A stretch of 64,000 bases of DNA, taken from NCBI GenBank assembly GCA_012934845.2, contig WNNJ02001801.1, positions 124,001-188,000 of the forward strand, in the 5' to 3' direction. Below the pieces are notes generated by a model. That model was not told the DNA's origin, did not search any database, and saw only the letters and a list, made by a program, of their open reading frames with translations. The position numbers were made by a program, and so were the translations under genes. This stretch comes from Pomphorhynchus laevis (Eukaryota; Acanthocephala; Palaeacanthocephala; Echinorhynchida; Pomphorhynchidae). Shown piece after piece: positions 10,032 to 20,521 of this stretch (its first letter is position 1; every line of letters begins with the position of its first letter).

Positions 10032-12665
10032 ATGAATACATATGAGTACTCCGTGAGGGTCCCAGCAGCAGTGCAACAATTTGATAATATGGAAATATAT
10101 AATTGTACACCTCGTCGTGTCCTGCTACCAAAACAGAGAGCTAGAATTCAGGCGCATGCGAAATTTTTACTATTCTGCGAAGAGAATAATGTTGAATTAC
10201 GAACTTTGAAAGTAAAGAAGAAAATGTGTTTAAATTTCGATCTGGTTGACAAAGACTTTGGAAAGCGAATACTTAAACAATGGAATTTTATTCTATTCAA
10301 CACTTCTATAGCCTTGAGACGTACATTTTTACGTTTCTACGTGCATGCATACCGTATTGATGCACCCAAAAACTACTATGATAAAAGGGAATACGCACGT
10401 TCAATACAGGCAAAGAGTAGAAAATTATCCTGGATATTAAAACGTCAGATCACGTCAGCTCAAATAGATGCAATAGAAATCCCGCCGCGGAGAACATTCA
10501 GGCGCATAAGAAAACGTAGAGACGAAGTTTGTAATTATGTCAATATGCCTGGAATTGAACTCCCAAGTTCCCAGAAAGAAGTTCTTAATTTGGGTCTAAA
10601 TTATAATATAGCTCCACGAGAATATGAACGGTATGAATTGACAAAAACGCTAAATAACGTCGCAGAAACAGCTTTTTCAGATGTAAGTGGTGACGACATA
10701 TCCAGATGCCTAAATGATTATTCGCACCGTATATTCCAACGGTATATACAACGAAAGCCTAATTACAATGCACAAATGAATATCAATCGTGATCAACACA
10801 AAGCAATACAAGATTTAAAACGCAATTATGATATCGTAATCAAAAAAGCGGACAAATCTTCTTTAAGCGTGATCTGGAAGCGTGAAGATTATGTTAATGA
10901 AGCTGAAAGACAACTCTGTGATGGTACTTATTCAAATGCTGATGAACTAGATATAATTAAAGTAAGAGATAGTATTAATGATTTACTTGATAAAGCAATC
11001 AGTAAGAAAGTCCTTGACATACCAATTGCAGATAAACTAAGACCCTTCCTAGCAAAACCTGGGACATTCTACATGTTACCAAAAATTCATAAAGAACAAC
11101 ACCCTTGCCCTGGACGGCCCATCATAAGCAATAAAGGTACCGCCACAGAACAACTATCAAAATATATAGATGCATTGCTTAAGCCGTTGCTAAAAAATAT
11201 TAAAAGCTACATAAAAAACACTACCGATTTTCTGGATAAATTGCGTAATATTGAGAAAGATATAAAGAAGAGCCACATATGCTTTACAATGGATGTGGAA
11301 TCCTTATATACTAGAATACCTCACAAAATGGCAATTCAACACATCAAAACAGCGTTGCAGAGTACTGATTACTCCATTGACAAGCAGATTTTCATTTGTG
11401 AAGCGCTTGACATTATTCTAAGCGGAAATATTTTCCAGTTTAATAACAAGTTGTATAAGCAAAACGTAGGCGTGGCCATGGGAACCCCGGTCGCGCCAAC
11501 ATTGGCGGTGATATTTTTGAATATCTATGAACAGAATTTCTTTTCACTTCATAGCAAAACTCCGTTAATATGGCTCCGCTATATTGATGACATATTTGCA
11601 GTCTGGGCAGATGACAGAGAGTCCTTGAACAAATTCCACTTAGCACTGAATAATTATGGACCAATGCATTTCACCTTAGACGTTACAGACACTGTAAATT
11701 TCTTAGACACAACAATATGGTTTGAAAACGGCAAGTTAAATTCAACGATATATCAAAAGTCATCATCAAAAAAAGTGTATCTACATCCAAGGAGCAACCA
11801 CCCTCCAAATCAAAAAAGGTCAATAATTTATGCGGAAGCCTTAAGAATACTCAGAATTTGCAGTAACAAGCAAGACGCAAATGAGAGATTAAAGAAAATG
11901 AAATTTGATCTGATAAAAAGAGGATATACCCAACGTGAAATTTACAGAGTATTACATAAAGCGAAATTAAAACAAAATGAAACTAATCTGCAGATTAAAA
12001 ATGTACCTATCAACTATAATGTAATTGTCCCATATCACAATGGACTTAGAACCTTACAACGCGATCTTAATAGCACGATAAATATTATAAGACGGCAAAT
12101 TAACCTCCCACAAGTTAATGTAAGAGTAGTTTTCTCAGGCAGTAGCATAGGCAAGGCAATCATGAGCACAAAACTGTACGGCTTGAATGAAAATTCAAAC
12201 ACAAAACCATCATGTGTAAAATGCAAAAGAGAAAGAGCAAAATGCTGTGAAAATGTGAAAGAGAGCTCGTACTTTGTAAGCAACTCTACAAAACTCAAAT
12301 ATAATCTTACCAAACCAACCAGTTGTAAATCGAAAGGAATTGTATACAGTGCATCTTGTACAATGTGCAATGCTCAATACATCGGAGAAAGTGGTCTAAC
12401 AATGAACATTCGTTTAAATAACCGCCGTAGCGATCTAAACAGAGGATGCACGGAAAAAGATGCGGTAGTTCGACATTGCATAACACAACACCACACGAAA
12501 AAAGATGTATTTGAATACGTAGTAATTGAAAAAGACATACATGAAAATAAGAAGAGAAAGGCGATAGAGCAAAAATGGGTCGGGCAATTAATGACAGATA
12601 ACTACCCTGGCATCAATGTGGAACATGTATACAAATTGAATGTCAACCATACAGGTATAACATAG
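10032..12665 (+). CDS. PLE-1 reverse transcriptase with C-terminal GIY-YIG endonuclease, intact
   Basis: 877 codons from an ATG right at the element boundary. Order of parts by residue: basic N-terminal region; KKADKSSLSVIW (~278); CPGRPIISNKGTATEQLS (~358); palm motif DVESLYTRIP (~420); VAMGTPVAPTLAV (~481); catalytic RYIDDIFAVW (~517); FLDTTIWFENG (~557); a Cys cluster CVKCKRERAKCC (~727); and the endonuclease CKSKGIVYSASC, CTMCNAQYIGESG (~764-788) with RLNNRRSDL and the HCITQHH segment. The catalytic Asp pair and the GIY-YIG core Tyr, Gly, Arg and Glu are present, so it could be functional. The protein would nick target DNA and copy its RNA. The closest family type is canonical Penelope (C-terminal endonuclease). 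Confidence 0.93.
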   Translation: MNTYEYSVRVPAAVQQFDNMEIYNCTPRRVLLPKQRARIQAHAKFLLFCEENNVELRTLKVKKKMCLNFDLVDKDFGKRILKQWNFILFNTSIALRRTFLRFYVHAYRIDAPKNYYDKREYARSIQAKSRKLSWILKRQITSAQIDAIEIPPRRTFRRIRKRRDEVCNYVNMPGIELPSSQKEVLNLGLNYNIAPREYERYELTKTLNNVAETAFSDVSGDDISRCLNDYSHRIFQRYIQRKPNYNAQMNINRDQHKAIQDLKRNYDIVIKKADKSSLSVIWKREDYVNEAERQLCDGTYSNADELDIIKVRDSINDLLDKAISKKVLDIPIADKLRPFLAKPGTFYMLPKIHKEQHPCPGRPIISNKGTATEQLSKYIDALLKPLLKNIKSYIKNTTDFLDKLRNIEKDIKKSHICFTMDVESLYTRIPHKMAIQHIKTALQSTDYSIDKQIFICEALDIILSGNIFQFNNKLYKQNVGVAMGTPVAPTLAVIFLNIYEQNFFSLHSKTPLIWLRYIDDIFAVWADDRESLNKFHLALNNYGPMHFTLDVTDTVNFLDTTIWFENGKLNSTIYQKSSSKKVYLHPRSNHPPNQKRSIIYAEALRILRICSNKQDANERLKKMKFDLIKRGYTQREIYRVLHKAKLKQNETNLQIKNVPINYNVIVPYHNGLRTLQRDLNSTINIIRRQINLPQVNVRVVFSGSSIGKAIMSTKLYGLNENSNTKPSCVKCKRERAKCCENVKESSYFVSNSTKLKYNLTKPTSCKSKGIVYSASCTMCNAQYIGESGLTMNIRLNNRRSDLNRGCTEKDAVVRHCITQHHTKKDVFEYVVIEKDIHENKKRKAIEQKWVGQLMTDNYPGINVEHVYKLNVNHTGIT

Positions 12666-12823
12666 AACTATTGGATACCCTCTCATTTTAAATTTTTCGT
12701 TTTTTTTTCTTGTTTGTACTAAATGTTACTTGTGACTGAATTCTAGATTGAAAAAGCCATATATGGCGAAACGTTTTGAATAAAGTTAATATCTCTCTAT
12801 TAAAGCTGGTGTATTAATATTTA

Positions 12824-12827
<4 letters not shown>
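10032..12827 (+). mobile_element. PLE-1 full-length Penelope-like element
   Basis: A complete copy. It starts where the preceding tandem 3' fragment ends, carries one uninterrupted frame and ends with a ~165-bp 3' untranslated region containing a hammerhead-like remnant (GATTGAAAAAGCC, ATATATGGCGAAACG) before the (TA)n run. It sits in the last intron of FNIP, opposite to that gene. The near identity of the two copies and the intact frame suggest recent activity. Confidence 0.9.

Positions 12828-12865
<38 letters not shown>
12828..12865. repeat. (TA)n microsatellite at the right edge of PLE-1
   Basis: About 19 TA units follow directly after the element's 3' end (attaatatttatgaa). Pairs with the run at 6788-6822. 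Confidence 0.9.
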
Positions 12866-12867
<2 letters not shown>

Positions 12868-13708
12868 GAATATCGAAAGACAGATCCGAGAAGGCAGTTC
12901 TCACTATGCTAAATGTAATATGTCCACTAGCAAATCTTATATATAAATGCTACTAGCTGATAGTCTGATAGTGCACATATGATGCAAACAACGGCTCACA
13001 CATCCATTGCAAAATAAAATTTAGAAACAGAGAGTGAATATTTTTTGATTAGTAATCAAATTTTCGATAACTAATTGAAAACGTCATCAACTCCACTAAA
13101 TATTCACATTCGATTAACTAAACTCTATTTGGTAAAATTCACTTACATTAGCTGAGTGCCATATGGTGAGTACGAAGCCTTTCCTTTGCTAGTTGATGCC
13201 TAAATACCACTAAAGCAATAACATATGAGAAATGTAATGTTAACTTCGATGTAATTTTTTAATAGAACAAGAGTCAACAAGGAATAATAATGTTGGCATT
13301 TGGATTATAGTTGTTAGAGATTGTTGTGCATTCATCAAATTTAAATGATATTCCGAAGATCTAAAATTTTATAAAATTTATATTTTTAATTTTGTGTTCG
13401 TTAACCCAAAGAGGTTTTTAAAATCTAGCGGCGCTTAACCCAGTGGTTCGTAAACTTTGTAGTTTAATTCCCCATGATGTGGCCACCGCAACCGTGACAT
13501 TTTCGTTCGTAGGGCTGAGTGATTTTTAAAATCGAAAACTGTAGTGAATGTGATCAATTTAAAATAAAAAAATCTATGAAAGCAAGATAATAATTAGTGT
13601 TTTCCTCCTAACACGTTCTCGCATACGTGACATAATTTCATTTATATTAAAACGAAAAAAGCAAAAATAGAACACTAAACTAATAGGTATTTGCACCTAT
13701 TATTTGCA
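12866..13708. other. FNIP intron sequence, no gene seen
   Basis: AT-rich unique-looking sequence between PLE-1 and the duplicated FNIP fragment. No frame or named repeat is supported. Confidence 0.45.
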
Positions 13709-13813
13709 TATCAGTACTGATGATATAGCTAATTTTATTGACACAATATCTGGAAATCTAAATACTATAACAGTAGAAAATACGCGTGCAGTTTATCAGT
13801 ACTGATGATATAG
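13709..13813 (+). repeat. 67-bp copy of FNIP exon flanked by a 20-bp target-site duplication
   Basis: Positions 13729-13795 are identical, base for base, to the reverse complement of 5078-5144 in the FNIP terminal exon, so the copy reads in FNIP coding sense (NFIDTISGNLNTITVENTRAV) on the plus strand. It is bounded by the direct repeat tatcagtactgatgatatag at 13709-13728 and 13794-13813, whose core atcagtactgat is a perfect palindrome. It has no poly(A) and no intron information. It looks like a very recent insertion of a short DNA or cDNA patch made with a staggered break. Confidence 0.85.
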
Positions 13814-14249
13814 AAATGTCAGGTAACCTCTACATGGACATCATTAAACTCTTCAGCTTATTAGAAATGCTTAACTAGAATGACTAAATTATGAGCCAGC
13901 TTGTAAACGAAATATATTTGAATCAAAAATATGCAATACGGTGATAACGAAATGATTACAAACAATGAAGAGGTATACAAGAACATAAAATGGTAATTTA
14001 GTACAAGGAAACAAAGAGAGTTTTGAAGATTTATCAGCTTTTCTTGAAAATAATTGATATAACGTAAAATTAATTAGAAACCGGTATCTAAACAGTATAC
14101 ACACAAATTATGCGATAGTCTAAACCTTATCATGCTTATCTATTACGTACAATCAGTTAGTATAAATAAAATCGTATAAATGTAATCAGTCAGTATTTAG
14201 TAGACTTACAGAATCGATGAATAAACGTTTTACTCATCGCATTTTTATG

Positions 14250-14935
14250 AAACATTACAGAGGTCATCAACAAACACTAATATTTGCAAAATTATCAGTG
14301 CTCTAAATATTGTGAATCATCTTCTGCAATACTGGACCATGTCATCAACAACAACCAACGAATTGAGTTTGACGATATCAAAATACTTGAAATAAAAACC
14401 GAATACCCACACACGTCTGATACTCTAATCGATGTATATTAATGACAGAGAAACTAAGATGCATGAAACAAATCTACTTAACATCTAAGGATTCCTATTT
14501 ACAGCATAATCTAGAAAAGGAGAGGTAAAATATAAAGTTTTCGCTTGTTTCTTTCGTATCTATTGTATATAAGGTGGTCAAATGTTTGTTCGAGTGTACT
14601 AACTTGAAGTTCACAGTAACCAACAACCAACGAATTGAGTTTGACGATATCAAAATACTTGAAATAAAAACCGAATACCCACACACGTCTGATACTCTAA
14701 TCGATGTATATTAATGACAGAGAAACTAAGATGCATGAAACAAATCTACTTAACATCTAAGGATTCCTATTTACAGCATAATCTAGAAAAGGAGAGGTAA
14801 AATATAAAGTTTTCGCTTGTTTCTTTAGTATCTATTGTATATAAGGTGGTCAAATGTTTGTTCGAGTGTACTAACTTGAAGTTCACAGTGTTTGACCGAA
14901 ACGTTGAATGAAATTAAAACATTGGATAAAAATGC
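14250..14935 (+). pseudogene. PLE fragment: GIY-YIG C-terminus and 3' end, with tandem 3' duplication
   Basis: The frame around 14313-14442 reads SSSAILDHVINNNQRIEFDDI and then LEIKTEYPHTSDTLIDVY before a stop, which fits the extreme C-terminus of a PLE endonuclease. The 3' region after it ends with GACCGAAACGTTGAATG, a typical PLE ending. A 272-bp segment of this end (from about 14351) is repeated immediately downstream (from about 14623) with about one base difference. That is a partial tandem as PLEs make. No RT domain remains. Confidence 0.65.
14351..14894. repeat. 272-bp tandem duplication
   Basis: Two copies starting acaaccaacgaattgag at 14351 and 14623, nearly identical (one visible C to A change near 14826). 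They span the PLE C-terminus and 3' UTR described above. Confidence 0.9.
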
Positions 14936-15118
14936 TTTAAAAAAGCTCATAAAATACAACACTGTTCAAAAATTAAACAAATCTGCTTTCAAATTGATTT
15001 GTTTTCAATCGGGTTTTAACAAAAACGGAAGCATCTAAATTTTGACGCGAACAAAATTCCATTATGACCGCTGTCGAATTAACAAATAAATCAATTAAAA
15101 AATTAACAACGAACCCAC

Positions 15119-15232
15119 TCAGCACGATGTTTGAATAGCATTGATCTTTTCGTTTTCTGTTTCGACGGTGAGACAGTATTGATCCAATTAATATGATAAC
15201 GCAGAACTGCAGTCAAAAGGCAATTTAAAAAT
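15119..15232 (-). CDS. FNIP: FNIP internal exon (FLNCLLTAVLRYHINWI block)
   Basis: Acceptor ATTCTTTAG ends at 15233; the donor is GTGGGT from 15118. The exon supplies one base completing Leu, then FLNCLLTAVLRYHINWINTV, matching FNIP1 [20 protein letters not shown], and ends ..FKHRA plus two bases. Those two bases join the single leading base of the terminal exon to give E-ELLGS, aligning with human LGDLYGA. The intron that follows is about 9.5 kb and holds both PLE-1 copies. The donor was chosen on phase, so the exact 3' edge is less certain than the 5' edge. Confidence 0.8.
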
Positions 15233-15419
15233 CTAAAGAATAAAATTTGAATTATCCAATAATGAGCAACATCGCCATATAATTCAATTAAAATTATATA
15301 AGGACTAAGCAGTTGGAATTGCAACAGTAAATTATTGCAACTATGACACTCTGCTATATTCTTTACTGAAATGTAAACGTAAACCATGTATTTTAATTAA
15401 TAAAATTTGAAGATTTAGC

Positions 15420-15965
15420 AATTAATTTCTTTATCTTTCAATAAAATCATAACACACTAAATAATAAGCTTGTTATGCTACTATTTTGTTTGAAAGCAGT
15501 GTAGTATTAGCTACTGTACAATAAATAAACCAAATTAATGTAGTCATTTATTCTATCAAAAAATACAAGGAAAAAACTTAAAGCTAGTTTTTGCTGGCAT
15601 GTAATTAAGCAATCCTTAATTTGTGAAAATTAAGGATTTCCCACTTTTGTTTATTTAATCACATAAAAATTCTTTAGTTCTTTTTGAAAGTAACTTGTAG
15701 AACAAAAATATTCTTTAACTTTCCTGTCGAGGTAGCATATCGCAGTTTAAAAGTTTTTAAATAATGTCAATTTAAAAATACGAAAATCGAATTGATTGAC
15801 AAGTGAATGTATTTCATTGGTTAATTTAATGAAATATAATAGGGGGTTATAAAATGTACTGTTTTACATCCGATAAAAGATAAATTCTACAATGATTTCA
15901 TTAATATTTTTACAAATTGTTAATTAGAGAAGTTTACATTTAGTGCAAGGATCCTAAATATATAA
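15420..15965. other. intron sequence with a small hairpin
   Basis: AT-rich intron. The only structure seen is a short inverted repeat near 15612-15640 (aatccttaattt / aaattaaggatt). No gene. Confidence 0.45.
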
Positions 15966-16033
15966 AAATGTTTCGCGAAGTAAAAATTAGCTATGAAAGT
16001 TTAAAGAACAAAAGTTATTTTCATCCTGCTTAC

Positions 16034-16215
16034 AGTGACGGTTTGTTAAAAATCTGGATTACTTCACGCATCACGTCAACATACTGTTGCATTCGCTTGG
16101 AGTATACAGCAGAATCGCAAGTTAATGATAAAGACGTAAGGGAAAACCAAGCAGGATGTGCTAATCGAGGCGAACAAAATAAGTTGGTAATCCTTCGGTT
16201 AATATCTTCATTCAT
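16034..16215 (-). CDS. FNIP: FNIP internal exon (ITNLFCSPRLAHPAWF block)
   Basis: Acceptor TTGTCTTTCATAG ends at 16216; donor GTAAGC begins at 16033. The exon starts in phase 0 with MNEDINRRITNLFCSPRL, then AHPAWFSLTSLSL and RMQQYVDVMREVIQIFNKPS, and leaves two bases. It matches FNIP1 [23 protein letters not shown] and the helix after it. The preceding intron is only about 56 bp, against ~10 kb for the last one. Confidence 0.85.
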
Positions 16216-16271
16216 CTATGAAAGACAATGTAATTTATTAATCATTTATAAATAAAGAATATTATCCGCAC

Positions 16272-16395
16272 CTTGACAAAATATATCAGTGATCGACGGC
16301 TCTTATGCAAAATGTTATTCTCCATGCCGAACGCTAGCTCGTCAACCATTGCTTCGATGAATGGTGAATGAGCGAAGAAGAAATCATGAAAACGC
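16272..16395 (-). CDS. FNIP: FNIP internal exon (FHDFFFAHSPFIEAMV block)
   Basis: Acceptor TCTGTGCATAG ends at 16396; donor AAG/GTGCGG at 16272/16271. One leading base completes the Lys split from the previous exon, followed by RFHDFFFAHSPFIEAMVDEL and SRRSLIYFVK. It matches FNIP1 [19 protein letters not shown] and RRSADASQRSLAYN. Phase agrees with both neighbours. Confidence 0.87.
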
Positions 16396-16399
16396 CTAT

Positions 16400-17925
16400 G
16401 CACAGAGGAACAATCAATCGTAAATTTTAATGTGCAAATTATAAATTAGTGTTGATCCGTTTTAAACTTTTACGAATTAAGAACAATTAATCGCAAAGGC
16501 AAATTGATAAGTTAGAATCCAACCATTTTTGTTAACTTGAACAATATGTTCTCCAATATCAAAGTTAGATTATGCATTTAAAAAGATACAATTAGACATT
16601 TGATGCATTAATACAAAAAGACTTATAATTTATGTCGACATTAGAAAATAAATACAGTGTAAACTAAAGAGTTTTAAAGGAACGAAGAAGAAACAATTAC
16701 CTTTTATTTAAAGGTACAATATTGTGAAAACTGGCTTTTTAAGTTCAAATGTACAAAACAACTCAATTGATTAATTGTGTATACATTATTTATTTTGAAC
16801 AATACCGTAGTTATCATGCCTTAAAGCACTGTTACCAATTAATTAAGTGTGCATACTTTATTTATTTTAATAAAGTTCTTATGATCTAGTTATTATGCCT
16901 TGAAGTACTGTTACAGATATAAAAAAGAATGATTAAAAAAATTATAAAACAAAAGGGTAAAGGAAAGTTCGCTTGTGTTCATTGACATTACAAATAAAGC
17001 TTAATTATATTGGTCATTTTGTTAATTACAAATCCCTAATCACGGCAACACTCTCAGGTATCATTTTATAAATACACAGGAAAACGAGAGCATGATTTAA
17101 TCATTCTAAGATGAGTAATTTCTTAATTAGTAACTCTAGCAAATTAACAAAAAGTGTAACATTTTAGACGATTTAATTATTATGCATTGTTTGGCCGTTT
17201 TCCTTACAAATTGATCTATACTTAGGATTAGCATGATGAGCTACAGAAAAACAACCGGAAAGAGCTGCATGAGAGCCCCACTCATAAATAAATAAATAAA
17301 TAGGATGAGAAAATCATCAACAAACTACTCACTACTAATGCTATACAGTATAAAACCACGATATCACAAATTCTGTCCAGTCTAAACGCTGAAATGATCA
17401 CCAGATATTGTGGTCTCCATCAATCAGTAATCGAAATGAAAATTGGTTGCAGAATCATAAATCTTTAATATGCTTACAGCACGATCCTGCTTGCGAAAAG
17501 TAAAAACGGATTCAAATATCTAATAATAAAGGATAACGAGGAGTGGAAGGTTGCGATCCATGGCGTAATTGTTAGTGATGGACTTCAACTTAACGATTTA
17601 TAAGATGATTCTTTACACAAATACAAAACGCAGAACTTAAAGTTTAAGATTTTAATCTCGATTAGGTAGTAAGAGACAAAAAACTTCATTTCAAGATGTG
17701 TATTGTGAAATATAAAGAAAATATAGATAACAACGTTATTAAAACAATTATTTAAATCAGGGTATTCAAATTAAGAAGGAAATATTAGATCATTTATGAT
17801 ACAATATAAAGCAGCACAACATTTATTACAGTTCACATAGAAAAGACTTAAGAACAGTCTGCTGTATGAGTCTTCACTCAAATTAGTGTCCACTATTTTG
17901 AAAGTCTAAACAGCTAAATAAACAC
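16400..17925. other. intron sequence; diverged tandem pair and a short (AAAT)n tail
   Basis: No gene. Positions ~16774-16838 and ~16844-16916 are diverged copies of the same ~70-bp segment (ttatttatttt and the atgcctt..cactgttac words in both). A short (AAAT)n run at ~17284-17302 preceded by agagccccactc resembles the 3' tail of a LINE or SINE, too little to classify. Confidence 0.45.
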
Positions 17926-17929
17926 TTAC

Positions 17930-18024
17930 TTTACTCTGTCTTCACTGGCATCATCTCCTAACAAAGGAATAATCACGGCAAAACCGATTGTTATCGGATA
18001 TTTAATTTTAGCCTTGGATGATTT
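17930..18024 (-). CDS. FNIP: FNIP internal exon (PITIGFAVIIPLLGDDASEDRV block)
   Basis: Donor AA/GTAAGTG at 17930/17929; the best acceptor is GCGTTAAG ending at 18025. Reads KSSKAKIKYPITIGFAVIIP and LLGDDASEDRVK, matching FNIP1 [20 protein letters not shown] at the start of the DENN region. It leaves two bases (AA) that combine with the G opening the next exon. The exact 5' edge is uncertain because a second AG (before GCT at 18011) is also in phase. Confidence 0.82.
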
Positions 18025-18059
18025 CTTAACGCAGAAATATAACATAAACAAAGAACAAA

Positions 18060-19285
18060 TGATTTGATACAATTACTGATAATTAATATCAATAAATAAT
18101 TAATTACTAATAATTAATTACTAATTAATTACAATTATTAATACGATTACAATTAAATATTATTAATATTATAATAATATTTATAATATTATAAATATTA
18201 TAAATAATATTTATAATATTATAATTATTAATATTAATTACAATTAAAAATAATTAATTAATTATTAATTAATTATTTTTAATAAAAAACTGTTGTTAAC
18301 AAAAAGAGAAGAAGAGATTTATAAATTTTACGTTTGAGTATCTTTTGATACTAATAACGGCTTGAGGTTATTGAGACAAAGATGCTGCAATGGAACTGTG
18401 GACTTACATGACTAGACCATGCTCGAAACGACGATATCTGTCGCCGTTATAAGGTCGCACCTGCTGCTGACAAAATTCGAGAAACTCGCCTCCGGTGTAC
18501 GGATGCGAGTTTCAATGTAGAATTAATTCTACATTTCAACATTATTTTATAAATTAGCTTTAATCTACTGATTTCATAATACTGATTTCATAATACTGAT
18601 TTCATAATACTGATGGCACAATTACTAATTTTCCCTAAAATGAACAAACAAGAGTAACGAATTGATCATGCTCAACTAGTTCTACGAATTCAAAAAATAT
18701 TTGACTATATATCAAAATTAGTTATAATTGGATGATAACGACGCAGAACTTTGAGACAACTTCAATTAAGCATTAATTAAAAATGTACAAATGACGCTGA
18801 AAACGTTTTGACTTAAATCAGTCGTCACCGCGCATGCAATGAATGATTGATGATCTCGATTGTATTTAATAGTTGCAACGTGTAAAAACATGAGCGATTC
18901 AGGTATTCATGTGAGTGAAAATGCCACAAATTGTGTTGTGCCGAATTAAGCTAAAACCACAAACAGACAATAAAGTATGATATCCTTAATTTAATATATT
19001 GTGCGCAAAGTTTATTAATGAATAAGAAAAGCAAAGATTTTGAAAAATATTATTAATTCATTAAGTATTAATTCATTAAATATTATTAATTCATTAATTC
19101 ATTAATTCATACGAAATCATTAGAATATAAGTAATATTTACAATTGAAGTGGCTGCCGTTTAATAATCCATTTACTAGTTCACAGAAGAAAAAAACATAA
19201 ATCACTCAAAAGAAACTCAAATTTGTGGGAGAATAAAATACATAATAATGGAGAAGGATAAATAATGTATACAGAAAAAATAACA
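18060..19285. other. AT-only low-complexity tract and short tandem repeats
   Basis: About 18070-18290 is nearly pure A/T made of TAATTA-type palindromic words. Three copies of a 14-bp unit (ctgatttcataata) lie at 18568-18609. The remainder is AT-rich intron sequence without a gene. Confidence 0.6.
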
Positions 19286-19289
19286 GTAA

Positions 19290-19680
19290 AGTTAAAGCAG
19301 GATTTAACGAGGATGATAATCAGGGCGATTGATTGAGATAAATGGGACGGACGAAAGTAGTTTCTTAAAGATATGAATAGAGCAAGAAGGCCGGATGTTT
19401 ACTGGAAGAGAATTCCAGACTTGTGATGAACTTATATTGTATAAACGAAGTATGAAATCGATAAAATGTTTTGGAATAGCAGGTAACCCAGTATGGTTGA
19501 ATCTGATGACTAGATAAGTTGCGCAGAATCATAAGAAAAAAGTTTGAGATAGGCGAACGAGTTGCAAGTACAAGGAAACGAAGAGTGAGAGAGAGTAAGC
19601 AAATAGAAGCGCGTTGAGAGATATTAGATCAGTTGGAAATGTAGATATGCATTTTTCACAGTATTTGTTTAGAAAATGGC
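19290..19680 (-). pseudogene. LINE ORF2 C-terminal fragment
   Basis: On the minus strand the translation contains SQVWNSLPVNIRPSCSIHIF and, upstream, FNHTGLPAIPKHFIDFILRL, the usual C-terminal tail of CR1-like ORF2 proteins (compare LWNRLPNSIVSMAQYKSFQN at 51.3 kb). There is at least one stop inside it. It is a 5'-truncated dead copy in an FNIP intron. Confidence 0.55.
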
Positions 19681-20414
19681 GAAAGTCAAAACATTAAAGA
19701 AAACGCTTTGTCTCTACTACCTCATTTTATTTCTTGACTCCATTTAAATAAAAATGTACGATGGAATTTATGCTGCTCTAACAGCAATAACTTCTATTTC
19801 GATCAAATTATATTTACTACAATAATTATTTATTTACTACAAAATAATCATTTCATAATAAATATAACTGAGAGATTACTAATATATCGTATATTTTGAA
19901 TAAATCAATTAATACTAATTGGATTTTAAAAAATTATTACAATTTATAGATCTAAATTATATAAAATATACATATTTAACAATTTTATATTAATATATAT
20001 TGCAAAATGGGTAGACTCACTTAACTAATCTTAACTAATATTATAAAGTAGATCTAACAATACTGGATTCCCTGCTATTCCAATAATTTTTTAAAATTCA
20101 ATTTTTATAAATTAATTAATACAAAATATACTACGTATCAGTAATCTCTGAGTCATATATAATAAAATATGATTATATTGTAGTAAATAAATAATTCTTG
20201 AAAAACTAAGAGATATAAATATATAATTAAAAAGCTGCGAAATTTTTTCATATTTTCATTAATCAATTTATAAAAATTGAATTTAAGAAAATAAATACAT
20301 TAGTTAAATCTAAATTATATAAAATCTAAACATTTAGATATTTATTACAAATTAATTCTTCACTCGTTAGAATTGTTCACAAATAGGAGAGAGTGAAAAA
20401 GATTACTTTATTAC

Positions 20415-20513
20415 AATTCTAATTTTCGATACAAATGTTATCATTATCAAGAACAAAATTGCATTGATGCAATTTTGTTCCTGATGATAATAGCAGTTAT
20501 CGAAAATTAGAAT
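20415..20513. repeat. ~49-bp-arm inverted repeat (hairpin)
   Basis: Left arm 20415-20463 and right arm 20465-20513 are almost perfectly complementary (outer words attctaattttcgat / atcgaaaattagaat, inner gaacaaaattgcat / atgcaattttgttc). It abuts the 3' end of PLE-N copy 2. It could be a small fold-back element. Confidence 0.85.
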
Positions 20514-20521
20514 TTTAATAA

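Noticed and set aside
17284-17302. SINE suggested by the (AAAT)n run
   Set aside because: No A/B box or tRNA-like head could be seen upstream, so only a tail-like run is noted.
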